Shown here piece after piece: positions 25,336 to 32,679 of a stretch of DNA of 64,000 nt; positions within the stretch are counted from its first letter, which is position 1, and every line of letters begins with the position of its first letter. Source of the DNA: an uncultured Clostridia bacterium. GTDB lineage: Bacteria; Bacillota; Clostridia; Christensenellales; Borkfalkiaceae. The notes beneath the pieces were generated by a model. It saw only the letters and a program-made list of their open reading frames with translations. It had not been told where the DNA came from and did not search any database. The DNA lies in assembly GCA_949282385.1 (NCBI GenBank), contig CASDOP010000009.1, positions 1 through 64,000 on the forward strand. Direction: 5' to 3'. The translations under genes were made by a program, and so were the position numbers.

Positions 25336-26274
25336 ATGAAAATCTTACTTTTAGGTGCTGCAGGTTTTATAGGCACTAATTTAGCTCTTGCGCTTTCAAA
25401 AGACAAGAATAATATAATAACGGCTGTAGATTCTAATATAAATTTTTTTGCACCGATTTTACACAATATAGATAATATAAAGCTTACAGAGACATCAATT
25501 TGTAATGATTGTGACTTTGACAATATTTTGAATGGTCAAGATGTAATTTATCATTTATTAAGTACAAATATACCTAGCACCTCTAATCAGCATATCCCTC
25601 AAGAACTTGTTGCAAATGTGATATTCTCCGCAAAGCTATTCGAATCTTGCGTTAAAAATTGTATAAAAAAAATAATATTTATTTCATCTGGTGGTGCAGT
25701 ATACGGAAAAGAGTCAGCTTGTCCGTTAAGTGAAAAGACCTCTACTAACCCAATTTCTTCCTATGGCATTCAAAAAATAACGATTGAAAAATTATTATAT
25801 TTATATAGATATTTATACGGGATTGATTATCGTATAATTCGTTTGGCAAATCCTTATGGTCCCTACCAAAGACCTAATGGGGTTTTAGGTGCCGTAACTA
25901 CATTTACTTATAAGGCGTTGAAAAAAGAAGACATTATTGTTTACGGCGATGGATCTGTAATCAGAGATTTTATTTATATAGATGATGCTATTCGTGGGAT
26001 TTTACAAATTTCTGAAGGTAATTCAGATTATAGAACTTTTAATCTAGGTTGCGGATATGGCACTAGCATAAAAGCTTTGCTTAATATAATTTCTCAAGCA
26101 CTTAAAATGAAGTTAAATGTGGTTTATAAAGATGGAAGGAAATCAGATGTTCCAGTAAACTATTTAGATATAAGTAGGTTCGAAAGCTGCTATGGAAAAC
26201 TAAATCCGATTTCATTGGAAGACGGGATTAAAAACACGGCTAATTTTTTAATAAAAAATTATAAGTTAAAGTAG
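25336..26274 (+). CDS. NAD-dependent sugar epimerase/dehydratase
   Basis: I start at the ATG at 25336 (MKILLLGAAGFIGTNL); a TTG lies 12 bp upstream. The roughly 312-residue extended SDR has GAAGFIGTN for NAD, FISSGGAVYGKE, the catalytic pattern SSYGIQKITIEKL (Tyr-x3-Lys) and RLANPYGPYQRPNG, then VYGDGSVIRDFIYIDD. It resembles UDP-glucose/UDP-GlcNAc 4-epimerases and GDP/NDP-sugar modifying enzymes, so it may supply galactose or a galactosamine derivative. The exact substrate cannot be set by eye. Confidence 0.85.
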   Translation: MKILLLGAAGFIGTNLALALSKDKNNIITAVDSNINFFAPILHNIDNIKLTETSICNDCDFDNILNGQDVIYHLLSTNIPSTSNQHIPQELVANVIFSAKLFESCVKNCIKKIIFISSGGAVYGKESACPLSEKTSTNPISSYGIQKITIEKLLYLYRYLYGIDYRIIRLANPYGPYQRPNGVLGAVTTFTYKALKKEDIIVYGDGSVIRDFIYIDDAIRGILQISEGNSDYRTFNLGCGYGTSIKALLNIISQALKMKLNVVYKDGRKSDVPVNYLDISRFESCYGKLNPISLEDGIKNTANFLIKNYKLK

Positions 26275-26282
26275 AGAATTTT

Positions 26283-27209
26283 ATGGAAAATTTCTTATTG
26301 TCTTTATGCATACCAACAAATGGTGTGCCTGAGTGGGTTATACCTGTATTGAATAGCATATATTCTCAAGGAGAAAACGAAAATTTATATCAAATTGTCA
26401 TCACAGATAATGGTGATAATGAAGCTTTTTTTCAGAGAATGAAAGAATTCACAGATAAGCATTCTAATCTAAAGTATTTAAAAACCAATTCACCTGGATT
26501 TTTAAATCAAATTGATTGCTTTAAAAATGCAGATGGTCAATTTATCAAATTTATCAATCATAGATTTACTCTTAATAGTGGTGCATTGAATTATTATATA
26601 AATTTTGTTAAAAATAATATAAGGAATAAACCAATAGTATATTTTACTAATGGCGTCTTAAATGGTGGCAAAACAATCTTAAGATTAAATACCTTTGATG
26701 AATTTATAAATCAGCTTTCATATTGGTCATCATGGTCTGCAGGAATTGGCTTATGGAAAGATGATTTATATAAACTTGATGAGCTTAATGAATACAATGA
26801 ACTGTTCCCACACACTGAAATCTTGTTCATGGAAACAAATTCCAATAATTATATTATCGATAATACAAATTTATTGACACAACTTCCAGTACAAGCCATT
26901 GCCAAAGGTAAATATAACCTATTTAAAGCATTTGCTGTAGAGTATCCTTCTATATTATGTAATTTATTCAGAAAAAATCATATTACTTTACAAACGTTTC
27001 TAAAAATAAAAAAAGAGAATTTTAACTTTATTAAAGGGCAATATTTTGAGTATATTGTAAGAAAAAAAGATTGCTCATATGACTTGACAAATGCTGATTT
27101 ATACCTAGACATATACTATTCGAAGAGACAAGTTAAGGCTTCAATGCCTTTTATATGTTTAAAGCGATTTTTGCGTAAAGTATTGAATATATTCATTTGT
27201 AAGAGTTAA
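26283..27209 (+). CDS. Divergent GT2-like glycosyltransferase
   Basis: A 308-residue protein. The N-terminus (LLSLCIPTNGVPEWVIPVLNSIYSQG ... QIVITDNGDNEAF) follows the GT2 pattern, and the aspartates of TDNGDNE take the place of the first nucleotide-binding motif. The usual DXD after 80-100 residues is degenerate (FIKFINHRF), so activity or metal use may differ. It lies 8 bp after the epimerase and 25 bp before the flippase and probably takes part in the repeat unit. Confidence 0.7.
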   Translation: MENFLLSLCIPTNGVPEWVIPVLNSIYSQGENENLYQIVITDNGDNEAFFQRMKEFTDKHSNLKYLKTNSPGFLNQIDCFKNADGQFIKFINHRFTLNSGALNYYINFVKNNIRNKPIVYFTNGVLNGGKTILRLNTFDEFINQLSYWSSWSAGIGLWKDDLYKLDELNEYNELFPHTEILFMETNSNNYIIDNTNLLTQLPVQAIAKGKYNLFKAFAVEYPSILCNLFRKNHITLQTFLKIKKENFNFIKGQYFEYIVRKKDCSYDLTNADLYLDIYYSKRQVKASMPFICLKRFLRKVLNIFICKS

Positions 27210-27234
27210 TTTTATTTTATATAGGAGCTTTATT

Positions 27235-28782
27235 TTGGATAAAAAGAAAGGCTTAATAAATGTAATAGTCTCTATTGCATTCAAGATTTTATTGCTAGTC
27301 GGCGCATTATTGGTACGACGCTTCTTAATTCAATATATTGGTAATGAAGCTAATGGATTATATTCTTTATACACAAGTATAATAGGATTTCTTGCTGTCG
27401 CAGAACTAGGCGTTGGAAGTGCAATCACATTTTGTATGTACAGACCAATAGTTAATGGCGAGACGCAAAAGGTATCAGCATTATATAATCTATTTACTAA
27501 ACTTTATTTAATTATTGGTGGCATAATTTTAGTCGGTGGATTAGTAGTAATGCCTTTTTTACCGTATTTTGCTAAAGATTATCAATCACTTGATGTTAAT
27601 TTATATCTAACATTTGGGATAATGCTTGCTGCGACATTTATTTCCTATTTGTTTAGTTCAAAAACTTCATTAATAAATGCATATAAAAATAATTATATCA
27701 CAACAACAATTAATTCTGTAGGTATGATTATTCAATACGCTTTGCAAATTGTTGTAATTATATATACTAAATCATTTTTTTGGTATCTCATATGTCAAGT
27801 ATTGGCTATAGCTGTTCAATGGGTGGCTACTGAAATTGTAGCCAGAATAAAGTATGCTGACATTTTGAAAGATAAAAGCAAAGTTGATGATGAAACAAAA
27901 CATTCTGTAGTTAAAAATGTTAAAGCTTTGTTTATGCATAGGATAGGCGGCGTATTAGTAAATACAACTGATAGTATAATAATTTCCGCTTTCATAGGTG
28001 TTGTGATTTTGGGTAAATACTCAAACTATACGACAATTATGGTTTCTATGACAGGTGTTATTTCTTTATTTTTTACTCCATTAACTTCTATAATAGGACA
28101 TTTATGTGCTAAAGGCGATATAAATGAAATTAATAAATATTATAATTTCTTCTACGCTTTTAATTTTGCTGTTGGCACTTTATTTTTCTTAGGTTACTAT
28201 GGAATTATCGATAATTTGATTACTTTACTTTTTGGTGATGGATTAGAGATGTCAAAAATGGTATCTTCAGTTATTACGGTCAATTATTTTGTTCAATTTA
28301 TGCGTCAAGCGACTTTATTATTCCGTGATGCGACGGGGACTTTTTATTATGACCGCTGGAAACCTATTTTTGAAGGTATTTTAAATATTGTTCTCTCTAT
28401 TGGTTTTGTTTATTTGGGCTCGTGGATATTCGGAGCGGAAAACGCTGTAATAGGTGTAATTTTAGCAACTATAGTTGTAAATCTTACGATTTGCTATATA
28501 ATTGAACCTCATGTACTGTATAAATATGCTTTACATAGATCTGCTAAAAATTTCTATATAAAGAACTATATTTGTGTTATTCTATTTATTTTAGCTTTAG
28601 GGCTTTTGAATGTTTGTTTGATATCATGCGATAATCAAGTTTCAGAGTTGTTTATTAATGGGTGTATTTCGATTTGTATATCTGTAATTCCAATCTTTGT
28701 ACTAATCTTATTTGATAAAGACTTTAGATATTATTTATATATTTTTATAACAAAGATAAAAAATAAAATAACCAAAGCTTAA
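27235..28782 (+). CDS. wzx: Wzx-type polysaccharide flippase
   Basis: A 515-residue protein read from TTG at 27235 behind AGGAG. It has 12 or more hydrophobic segments and the polysaccharide-exporter start (VSIAFKILLLVGALLVRRFLIQYIGNEANGLYSLYTSIIGFLAVAELGVGSAI), matching the MATE-like Wzx/PST family. It would flip undecaprenyl-linked repeat units to the outer face for Wzy. It is the last gene of the main rightward glycan operon; a terminator follows at 28963-28998. Confidence 0.88.
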   Translation: MDKKKGLINVIVSIAFKILLLVGALLVRRFLIQYIGNEANGLYSLYTSIIGFLAVAELGVGSAITFCMYRPIVNGETQKVSALYNLFTKLYLIIGGIILVGGLVVMPFLPYFAKDYQSLDVNLYLTFGIMLAATFISYLFSSKTSLINAYKNNYITTTINSVGMIIQYALQIVVIIYTKSFFWYLICQVLAIAVQWVATEIVARIKYADILKDKSKVDDETKHSVVKNVKALFMHRIGGVLVNTTDSIIISAFIGVVILGKYSNYTTIMVSMTGVISLFFTPLTSIIGHLCAKGDINEINKYYNFFYAFNFAVGTLFFLGYYGIIDNLITLLFGDGLEMSKMVSSVITVNYFVQFMRQATLLFRDATGTFYYDRWKPIFEGILNIVLSIGFVYLGSWIFGAENAVIGVILATIVVNLTICYIIEPHVLYKYALHRSAKNFYIKNYICVILFILALGLLNVCLISCDNQVSELFINGCISICISVIPIFVLILFDKDFRYYLYIFITKIKNKITKA

Positions 28783-28962
28783 TTTTGGTGTATGTTTTAT
28801 ATAAATTTTATTATTATCAAAGAATTGGTGCGGATTCGAAATGAACTCCAAAGTATGAATATAAATTACAATTAGATCGCTTGGGTGCAAGTTGGTATCG
28901 TACAAAATTCGTGCTTATTAGTTTGAGAGGAAATCTATTATAGATCTAAAAGGTAAACAACA

Positions 28963-28998
28963 AATTAAGCGGTGTACAAGTTCGCACACTGCTTAATT
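28963..28998. terminator. Terminator at the end of the main glycan operon
   Basis: AATTAAGCGGTGT (28963-28975) pairs with ACACTGCTTAATT (28986-28998; one G-T pair), followed by TTTTGG. The rest of the roughly 317-bp gap 28783-29099 shows no gene. The opposite strand is A/T-rich enough for use by the convergent gene at 29100. Confidence 0.75.
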
Positions 28999-29099
28999 TT
29001 TTGGAAAATATTTTAATTTTTTCAACTAACTATACCCTAAAGATGTTGCACTTAATCGACTTGATATTCTTTAAGTTGAGTTTCATATCTGCCTCCTTT

Positions 29100-29483
29100 T
29101 CAGGTCGCAAGTTCGCGCTGTTCTGATAACTTCTTGAACCAGATGAAGTAAGAGATTTCGATTTTGCGCGTTTCGTATCCGTTGCACATATCCGTTGCGG
29201 ACTGGCTGTCGGGATTGATTTTGCGAGTGCCGAACGAATTCTGGTCGTGTCTGTCGTATACGGGAATTTCGACTTCGCGGATTTCCGAATAGTTGCCCTT
29301 GAATTCGTCGGGACGGTTGACGATGCTGTGGCAATAGCTTATGCAGGGGAACACGCGGATATAGGGATTACCCTTTTGACTGAGTGCGGGTATATACAGG
29401 TTTTCATCGTCGATGTAGCCGATGCCTGTCGACTTTGAGGGGAACTTACCCGATTTTGAAACAGAGAAGATAACTTTTTGCAT
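29100..29483 (-). CDS. Hypothetical protein, convergent to the glycan operon
   Basis: A 127-residue protein with a clear GGAGGT site 7 bp upstream of the ATG. It starts MQKVIFSVSKSGKFPSKSTGIGYIDDENLYIPAL and is beta-rich, with no signal peptide. I do not know the family; the early FSVSKSGKFPSKSTG stretch could be a small single-domain fold. It is the only leftward gene inside the glycan part of the element and is isolated by terminators. Confidence 0.6.
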   Translation of the reverse strand: MQKVIFSVSKSGKFPSKSTGIGYIDDENLYIPALSQKGNPYIRVFPCISYCHSIVNRPDEFKGNYSEIREVEIPVYDRHDQNSFGTRKINPDSQSATDMCNGYETRKIEISYFIWFKKLSEQRELAT

Positions 29484-30045
29484 ATGGAATACCTCCGAAA
29501 ATTTTTTTGTGTCCCTAAGGACAGTTGGGAAAAGACCATCGCAGGTTGAATATTCGGGTTCACAAATAATTTTTCAAATTGCAAGGGAAAGCGTAGCGAC
29601 AAACAAAAAGTTATCTCAGAGCATAAAAAAGGCCGAGGTTATCTAACCTCGGTTTAAGCATAGTTCGATAAGTTTTTGCGCCTTGCAATTGACACCTGCC
29701 ATCGTAAAATCCCAACAGCCGAGGGACAAAAAAGTTGAGCGGGGTTTGCCGAAATGCGAAAGTGAGCTTCGCCGTGAAAAAAGCGGTAAGCCCACTTAAC
29801 TCGTTCGCTGAAATAAGGCTATGGGTAACGGCAGCGGCAAAAGAGCTGAAGGAAAATTTTGTAGTCACAAAGTATTTGATTTGCGCCATTTGGATAGCTT
29901 GCCTGCAAGTGTTTAATATAGTCATTGTCGTTCAGTTGACATAAAACATATTGATTTGTAAAATAATCCTATATAGAAATTGAAAACAGACAAATAATAT
30001 GTTATAATCGTCTTTATAAACCATTAAAAATCAGGTTTTTACCCA
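29484..30045. other. Non-coding stretch with a leftward terminator and a rightward promoter
   Basis: CCGAGGTTA/TAACCTCGG (29633-29641, 29644-29652) with a T-run on the minus strand is a clear leftward terminator, although no convincing leftward gene ends there; the open frame 29611-29925 runs through it. This could mark a small RNA read from about 29930, or the remains of a gene. At 29980-30008 a strong promoter faces right. Confidence 0.5.
29980..30008 (+). promoter_or_regulatory. Promoter of the second Wzy/ligase-like gene
   Basis: TTGAAA (29980-29985), 17-bp spacer, TATAAT (30003-30008), about 40 bp ahead of the ATG at 30046. Confidence 0.82.
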
Positions 30046-31476
30046 ATGCAAAACATAATAGAAAAATTTGAAAGTTCAATAGTTATAGAAAAGATTTCCT
30101 GGTTCATCGGGTCAAAAATTTATCCCGTTGTAATGGGGGCATATATTCTTTTATGTTATTATCTCGGATGGGATATGGCTATGATATGGTTCATGGCACT
30201 CTCTGCAATAGCAATGCTTCTTACCTGCAAGGATATGACACCGGTATTTGCCATGTTCCTCTTTATGAATATCATCATCTCCTTGCAAAACTCTCCTTCA
30301 AAACTTGGAAACCAGTCAAATTATTTTGTTGAGCCCGTCATATATATTCAGATTATAATAGCTATTTCTGCATGTATCATAGTACTGTTGGCAAGGCTTG
30401 GGTATAATATATATTCAAAGACGTTCAGACCATCGCCTATGTTCTTCGGAATATGCGTACTAAGTGTAACATTCCTATTTAATGGGGCATTCGGACCTGA
30501 GTATACTCCGCGCAATATTGTGTACGGTTTGTTTCTTTCGGCAATTTACATCGGGCTGTTTATGCTAGTCTCCTGCAACGTTCCCGCTACTAAAAAGACA
30601 TTTGAATCCGTGGCATATTACTGCTGTGTGTTTTCCGTAGTGCTTGCAATAGAGCTTATCGTAGCGTACGCTACCTATGACGGACTGATAGTCAATGGGA
30701 TGGTTAACAGGACTAAACTGTTTTTCGGATGGGGTATGTATAATACAATCGGCATGCTTTTGTGCATATGCATACCTGGCTGGTTCTATCTCGCCCTAAC
30801 AAAGAAATATGGTTTTTTGTTTACGGTTGGCGGATTTTTAAATGCCGCGATAATTTATTTTACCTTTTCACGACAGAGCATGCTTGGCGCGGCGATAATA
30901 ACTGTTGCGTGCGTTATATGGCTTTTAATAAGTATTGATAGAAAAGAACGTTTTAAGCATCTGTTGATTGTAGTGTTTGTAACTGCCGCTGTTGTTGTCG
31001 TAGTCAGTCTTAATTTCGAGTTAATAATAGGCTATCTTAATCCTATGATTGAGAATATCGAAAACGGCGGAAACAGAATTGGATTGTGGCAACGAGCCGT
31101 CGAAAATTTTCTTAAAGCACCAGTATTCGGTGTAGGCTTCTACTATCTTAAAGATCTTGACGCCGGCTTTGTCGGGCTGGATATAATACCCCTAATGTAT
31201 CACAATACGGTATTACAGATGCTCGGAGCTTGCGGAATAGTTGGATTGATTGCGTATGCTGTTCACAGAGTACAGACGATAATATCTTGTTTCAAGAATA
31301 TCTCCGTGGGCAGGATATATGTCGCGATAACGCTGGGCGGTCTATTATTCATAAGTCTGTTTGACAACCACATGTTCTATATTTTCCCGACAATCGTCTA
31401 CATAGCGTTTGTAGGACTGTTACAGGCATCGGAAAGCAAAATAGAAAAGACAGATAAAACGGAAAAAACGAATTGA
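30046..31476 (+). CDS. O-antigen ligase/Wzy-family membrane protein
   Basis: A 476-residue protein with about ten to twelve membrane helices and the PF04932-type loop: GGNRIGLWQRAVENFLKAPVFGVGFYYLKDL ... YHNTVLQMLGACGIVGLIAY. The tail is lysine/threonine-rich (SKIEKTDKTEKTN). It is a second polymerase/ligase-type protein besides 19916-21268, has its own promoter, and is set apart from the main operon by 1.2 kb. It may attach the finished polymer to a cell-wall acceptor, or polymerise a different glycan. Its base composition is closer to the rml genes than to the AT-rich transferases. Confidence 0.82.
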   Translation: MQNIIEKFESSIVIEKISWFIGSKIYPVVMGAYILLCYYLGWDMAMIWFMALSAIAMLLTCKDMTPVFAMFLFMNIIISLQNSPSKLGNQSNYFVEPVIYIQIIIAISACIIVLLARLGYNIYSKTFRPSPMFFGICVLSVTFLFNGAFGPEYTPRNIVYGLFLSAIYIGLFMLVSCNVPATKKTFESVAYYCCVFSVVLAIELIVAYATYDGLIVNGMVNRTKLFFGWGMYNTIGMLLCICIPGWFYLALTKKYGFLFTVGGFLNAAIIYFTFSRQSMLGAAIITVACVIWLLISIDRKERFKHLLIVVFVTAAVVVVVSLNFELIIGYLNPMIENIENGGNRIGLWQRAVENFLKAPVFGVGFYYLKDLDAGFVGLDIIPLMYHNTVLQMLGACGIVGLIAYAVHRVQTIISCFKNISVGRIYVAITLGGLLFISLFDNHMFYIFPTIVYIAFVGLLQASESKIEKTDKTEKTN

Positions 31477-31585
31477 TAATTTTTTAAAAGCAGCTATTAA
31501 ATACAAATACATTTACTACAGTTTTGCATAATCGAAACGCTTATAATTTAGATAAAACATAATAAATCTGCATCGCACAAAAAAA

Positions 31586-31613
31586 GGGAGTATCGTGGGT
31601 TTACGATACTCCC
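31586..31613. terminator. Terminator between the ligase-like gene and the DUF6809-like gene
   Basis: GGGAGTATCGT (31586-31596) pairs with ACGATACTCCC (31603-31613), loop GGGTTT; TATGCTTTTG follows on the plus strand, and A-runs on the other side make it usable for the convergent gene too. Confidence 0.85.
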
Positions 31614-31683
31614 TATGCTTTTGTCTTGTATGTTTTTATATTAACCTACTTTTCTTCGATATTTGCACACCTTTTTTATAGGA

Positions 31684-31974
31684 CTACTCCTCTTTGATTA
31701 TGTCGGAAAAGTCGAGGCACTCCATTGCAAGGCGGAGACCAAACTTGAAACAGCGTATGTAATAGTTCTCCTCTTCCAGCGCGTGGCGTTCGCCGTACAG
31801 GTCGACAAATTCGTCGAAGAGTTTGAGCTGCTCGCCCGAAAGTTGGGGGCGCAATTTATCGTACAACGCGGTCTCGCGGCGGTCGATGTCTTTGTATTCC
31901 TGCGACCTTGGCGAACGGATTATTTCGTCCGAAAGAGTACCGCGAAAGAAGGCTTTTATCAGTTTGCTTTGCAT
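31684..31974 (-). CDS. DUF6809-like small protein
   Basis: This 96-residue protein has a GGAG site before the ATG. The pattern of two helices (KDIDRRETALYDKLRPQLSGEQLKLFDEFVDLYGERHALEEENYYIRCFKFGLRLAMECL), with FxxGxRL near the C-terminus, matches what I know of the DUF6809 family, small coiled-coil proteins common on Clostridia mobile elements. The function is unknown. It is the last gene before the right attachment core. Confidence 0.65.
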   Translation of the reverse strand: MQSKLIKAFFRGTLSDEIIRSPRSQEYKDIDRRETALYDKLRPQLSGEQLKLFDEFVDLYGERHALEEENYYIRCFKFGLRLAMECLDFSDIIKEE

Positions 31975-32063
31975 AATTTACTCCGTAATTCAAATTTCAC
32001 ATTTTTTTTAAAAAACGCTGTTTTGCCATGAAAATTTGTTAAATTTTAACATTGGGAATATGA

Positions 32064-32177
32064 GGGGAACTGAAAATTTGAATGACGGATTGAGAAGAGA
32101 GAAATCGGGCATGTATGAATGTTTTTTATTGATTTTGGCTGAAATTCGCTGTTTTTTGGCACTCGGATTGGGAACTT
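32064..32177 (+). promoter_or_regulatory. Integrase arm-type sites, right end of the second element
   Basis: GGGGAACTGAAAATTT begins near 32064 and TTGGGAACTT lies at 32168-32177, matching the boxes at 8601-8666. The stretch 31975-32203 has no gene. Confidence 0.55.
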
Positions 32178-32203
32178 GAAGAGCTTGAAAAGGCTGAAAT
32201 CTC

Positions 32204-32247
32204 CTCTGACTCCGTCATTCGGGGGTTCAAATCACTTCGCTCCGCCA
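32204..32247 (+). repeat. Second tRNA-Gln 3' fragment, right attachment site
   Basis: Positions 32204-32240 match 8430-8466 in 36 of 37 bases (G for T at 32224). The acceptor end has diverged (TCCGCCA for CCCAGCCA) and lacks one base, so it cannot form a normal tRNA end. There is no 5' half. A terminator follows (32253-32288). Confidence 0.82.
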
Positions 32248-32252
32248 TTTTT

Positions 32253-32294
32253 GAGCAAATTATAGCTTTTTTCAACTTAAATTTGCTCATTTTT
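32253..32294 (+). terminator. Terminator after the right tRNA fragment
   Basis: GAGCAAATT (32253-32261) pairs with AATTTGCTC (32280-32288), followed by ATTTTTTATA. Confidence 0.75.
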
Positions 32295-32342
32295 TATACT
32301 CAGAAATTGACTTGTTTACAATTTGGTGAAAAAAACCGAGAA

Positions 32343-32389
32343 AAAACTGCGGGAAAACAGTAGCCCCCCCACTGTTTCCCCGCAGTTTT
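32343..32389. terminator. Strong bidirectional terminator outside the element
   Basis: A 19-base arm at 32343-32361 (AAAACTGCGGGAAAACAGT) pairs with 32371-32389 except at one position; a C7 run is in the loop. The rest of 32248-32679 shows no gene. Confidence 0.75.
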
Positions 32390-32568
32390 ATGATTGAAAG
32401 CATGTTTAAAAACATTAACGTAGCAATAAATGCAGCTATGAAATTTTTTTATCCTGGTCATTTAATTCCTACGTTATTTTATATTACAACTATAAATTGA
32501 TTGACCTGAATTTCCATGCGCGAGCAAAAATGTCGGAAAAATGCGGCAACAATACAGATTAACAAAGC

Positions 32569-32603
32569 GAAAGAGCCGCAGGCGCTAAGCCTGCGGCTCT
32601 TTC
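32569..32603. terminator. Terminator downstream of the PL9-like gene
   Basis: GAAAGAGCCGCAGGC (32569-32583) pairs with GCCTGCGGCTCTTTC (32589-32603), a perfect 15-bp stem with loop GCTAA; AAGTTTTT follows on the plus strand. Confidence 0.82.
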
Positions 32604-32679
32604 AAGTTTTTGCGGAATTTTCCGCATTGGAGGACACTCTGCTTATAAAGCCGAAAACCCGCAGCTTTATGAGCGTTTA

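Larger units (their letters stand above)
8430..32247. mobile_element. Putative 23.8-kb integrative element carrying a polysaccharide locus
   Basis: Both ends carry the same tRNA-Gln 3' core in the same orientation (8430-8466 and 32204-32240, 36 of 37 identical). A tyrosine integrase gene ends about 200 bp from the left core, and GGGAACT boxes occur just inside both ends. Inside are an HUH Rep, a sigma-like protein and a complete glycan-assembly locus. No conjugation or capsid genes are visible, so transfer would need a helper. Alternative: independent insertions left two scars and the glycan locus is chromosomal. Confidence 0.65.

Noticed and set aside
29611-29925. 104-codon minus-strand frame
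   Set aside because: It runs through a perfect terminator hairpin and has no ribosome binding site; kept only as a possible small-RNA region.
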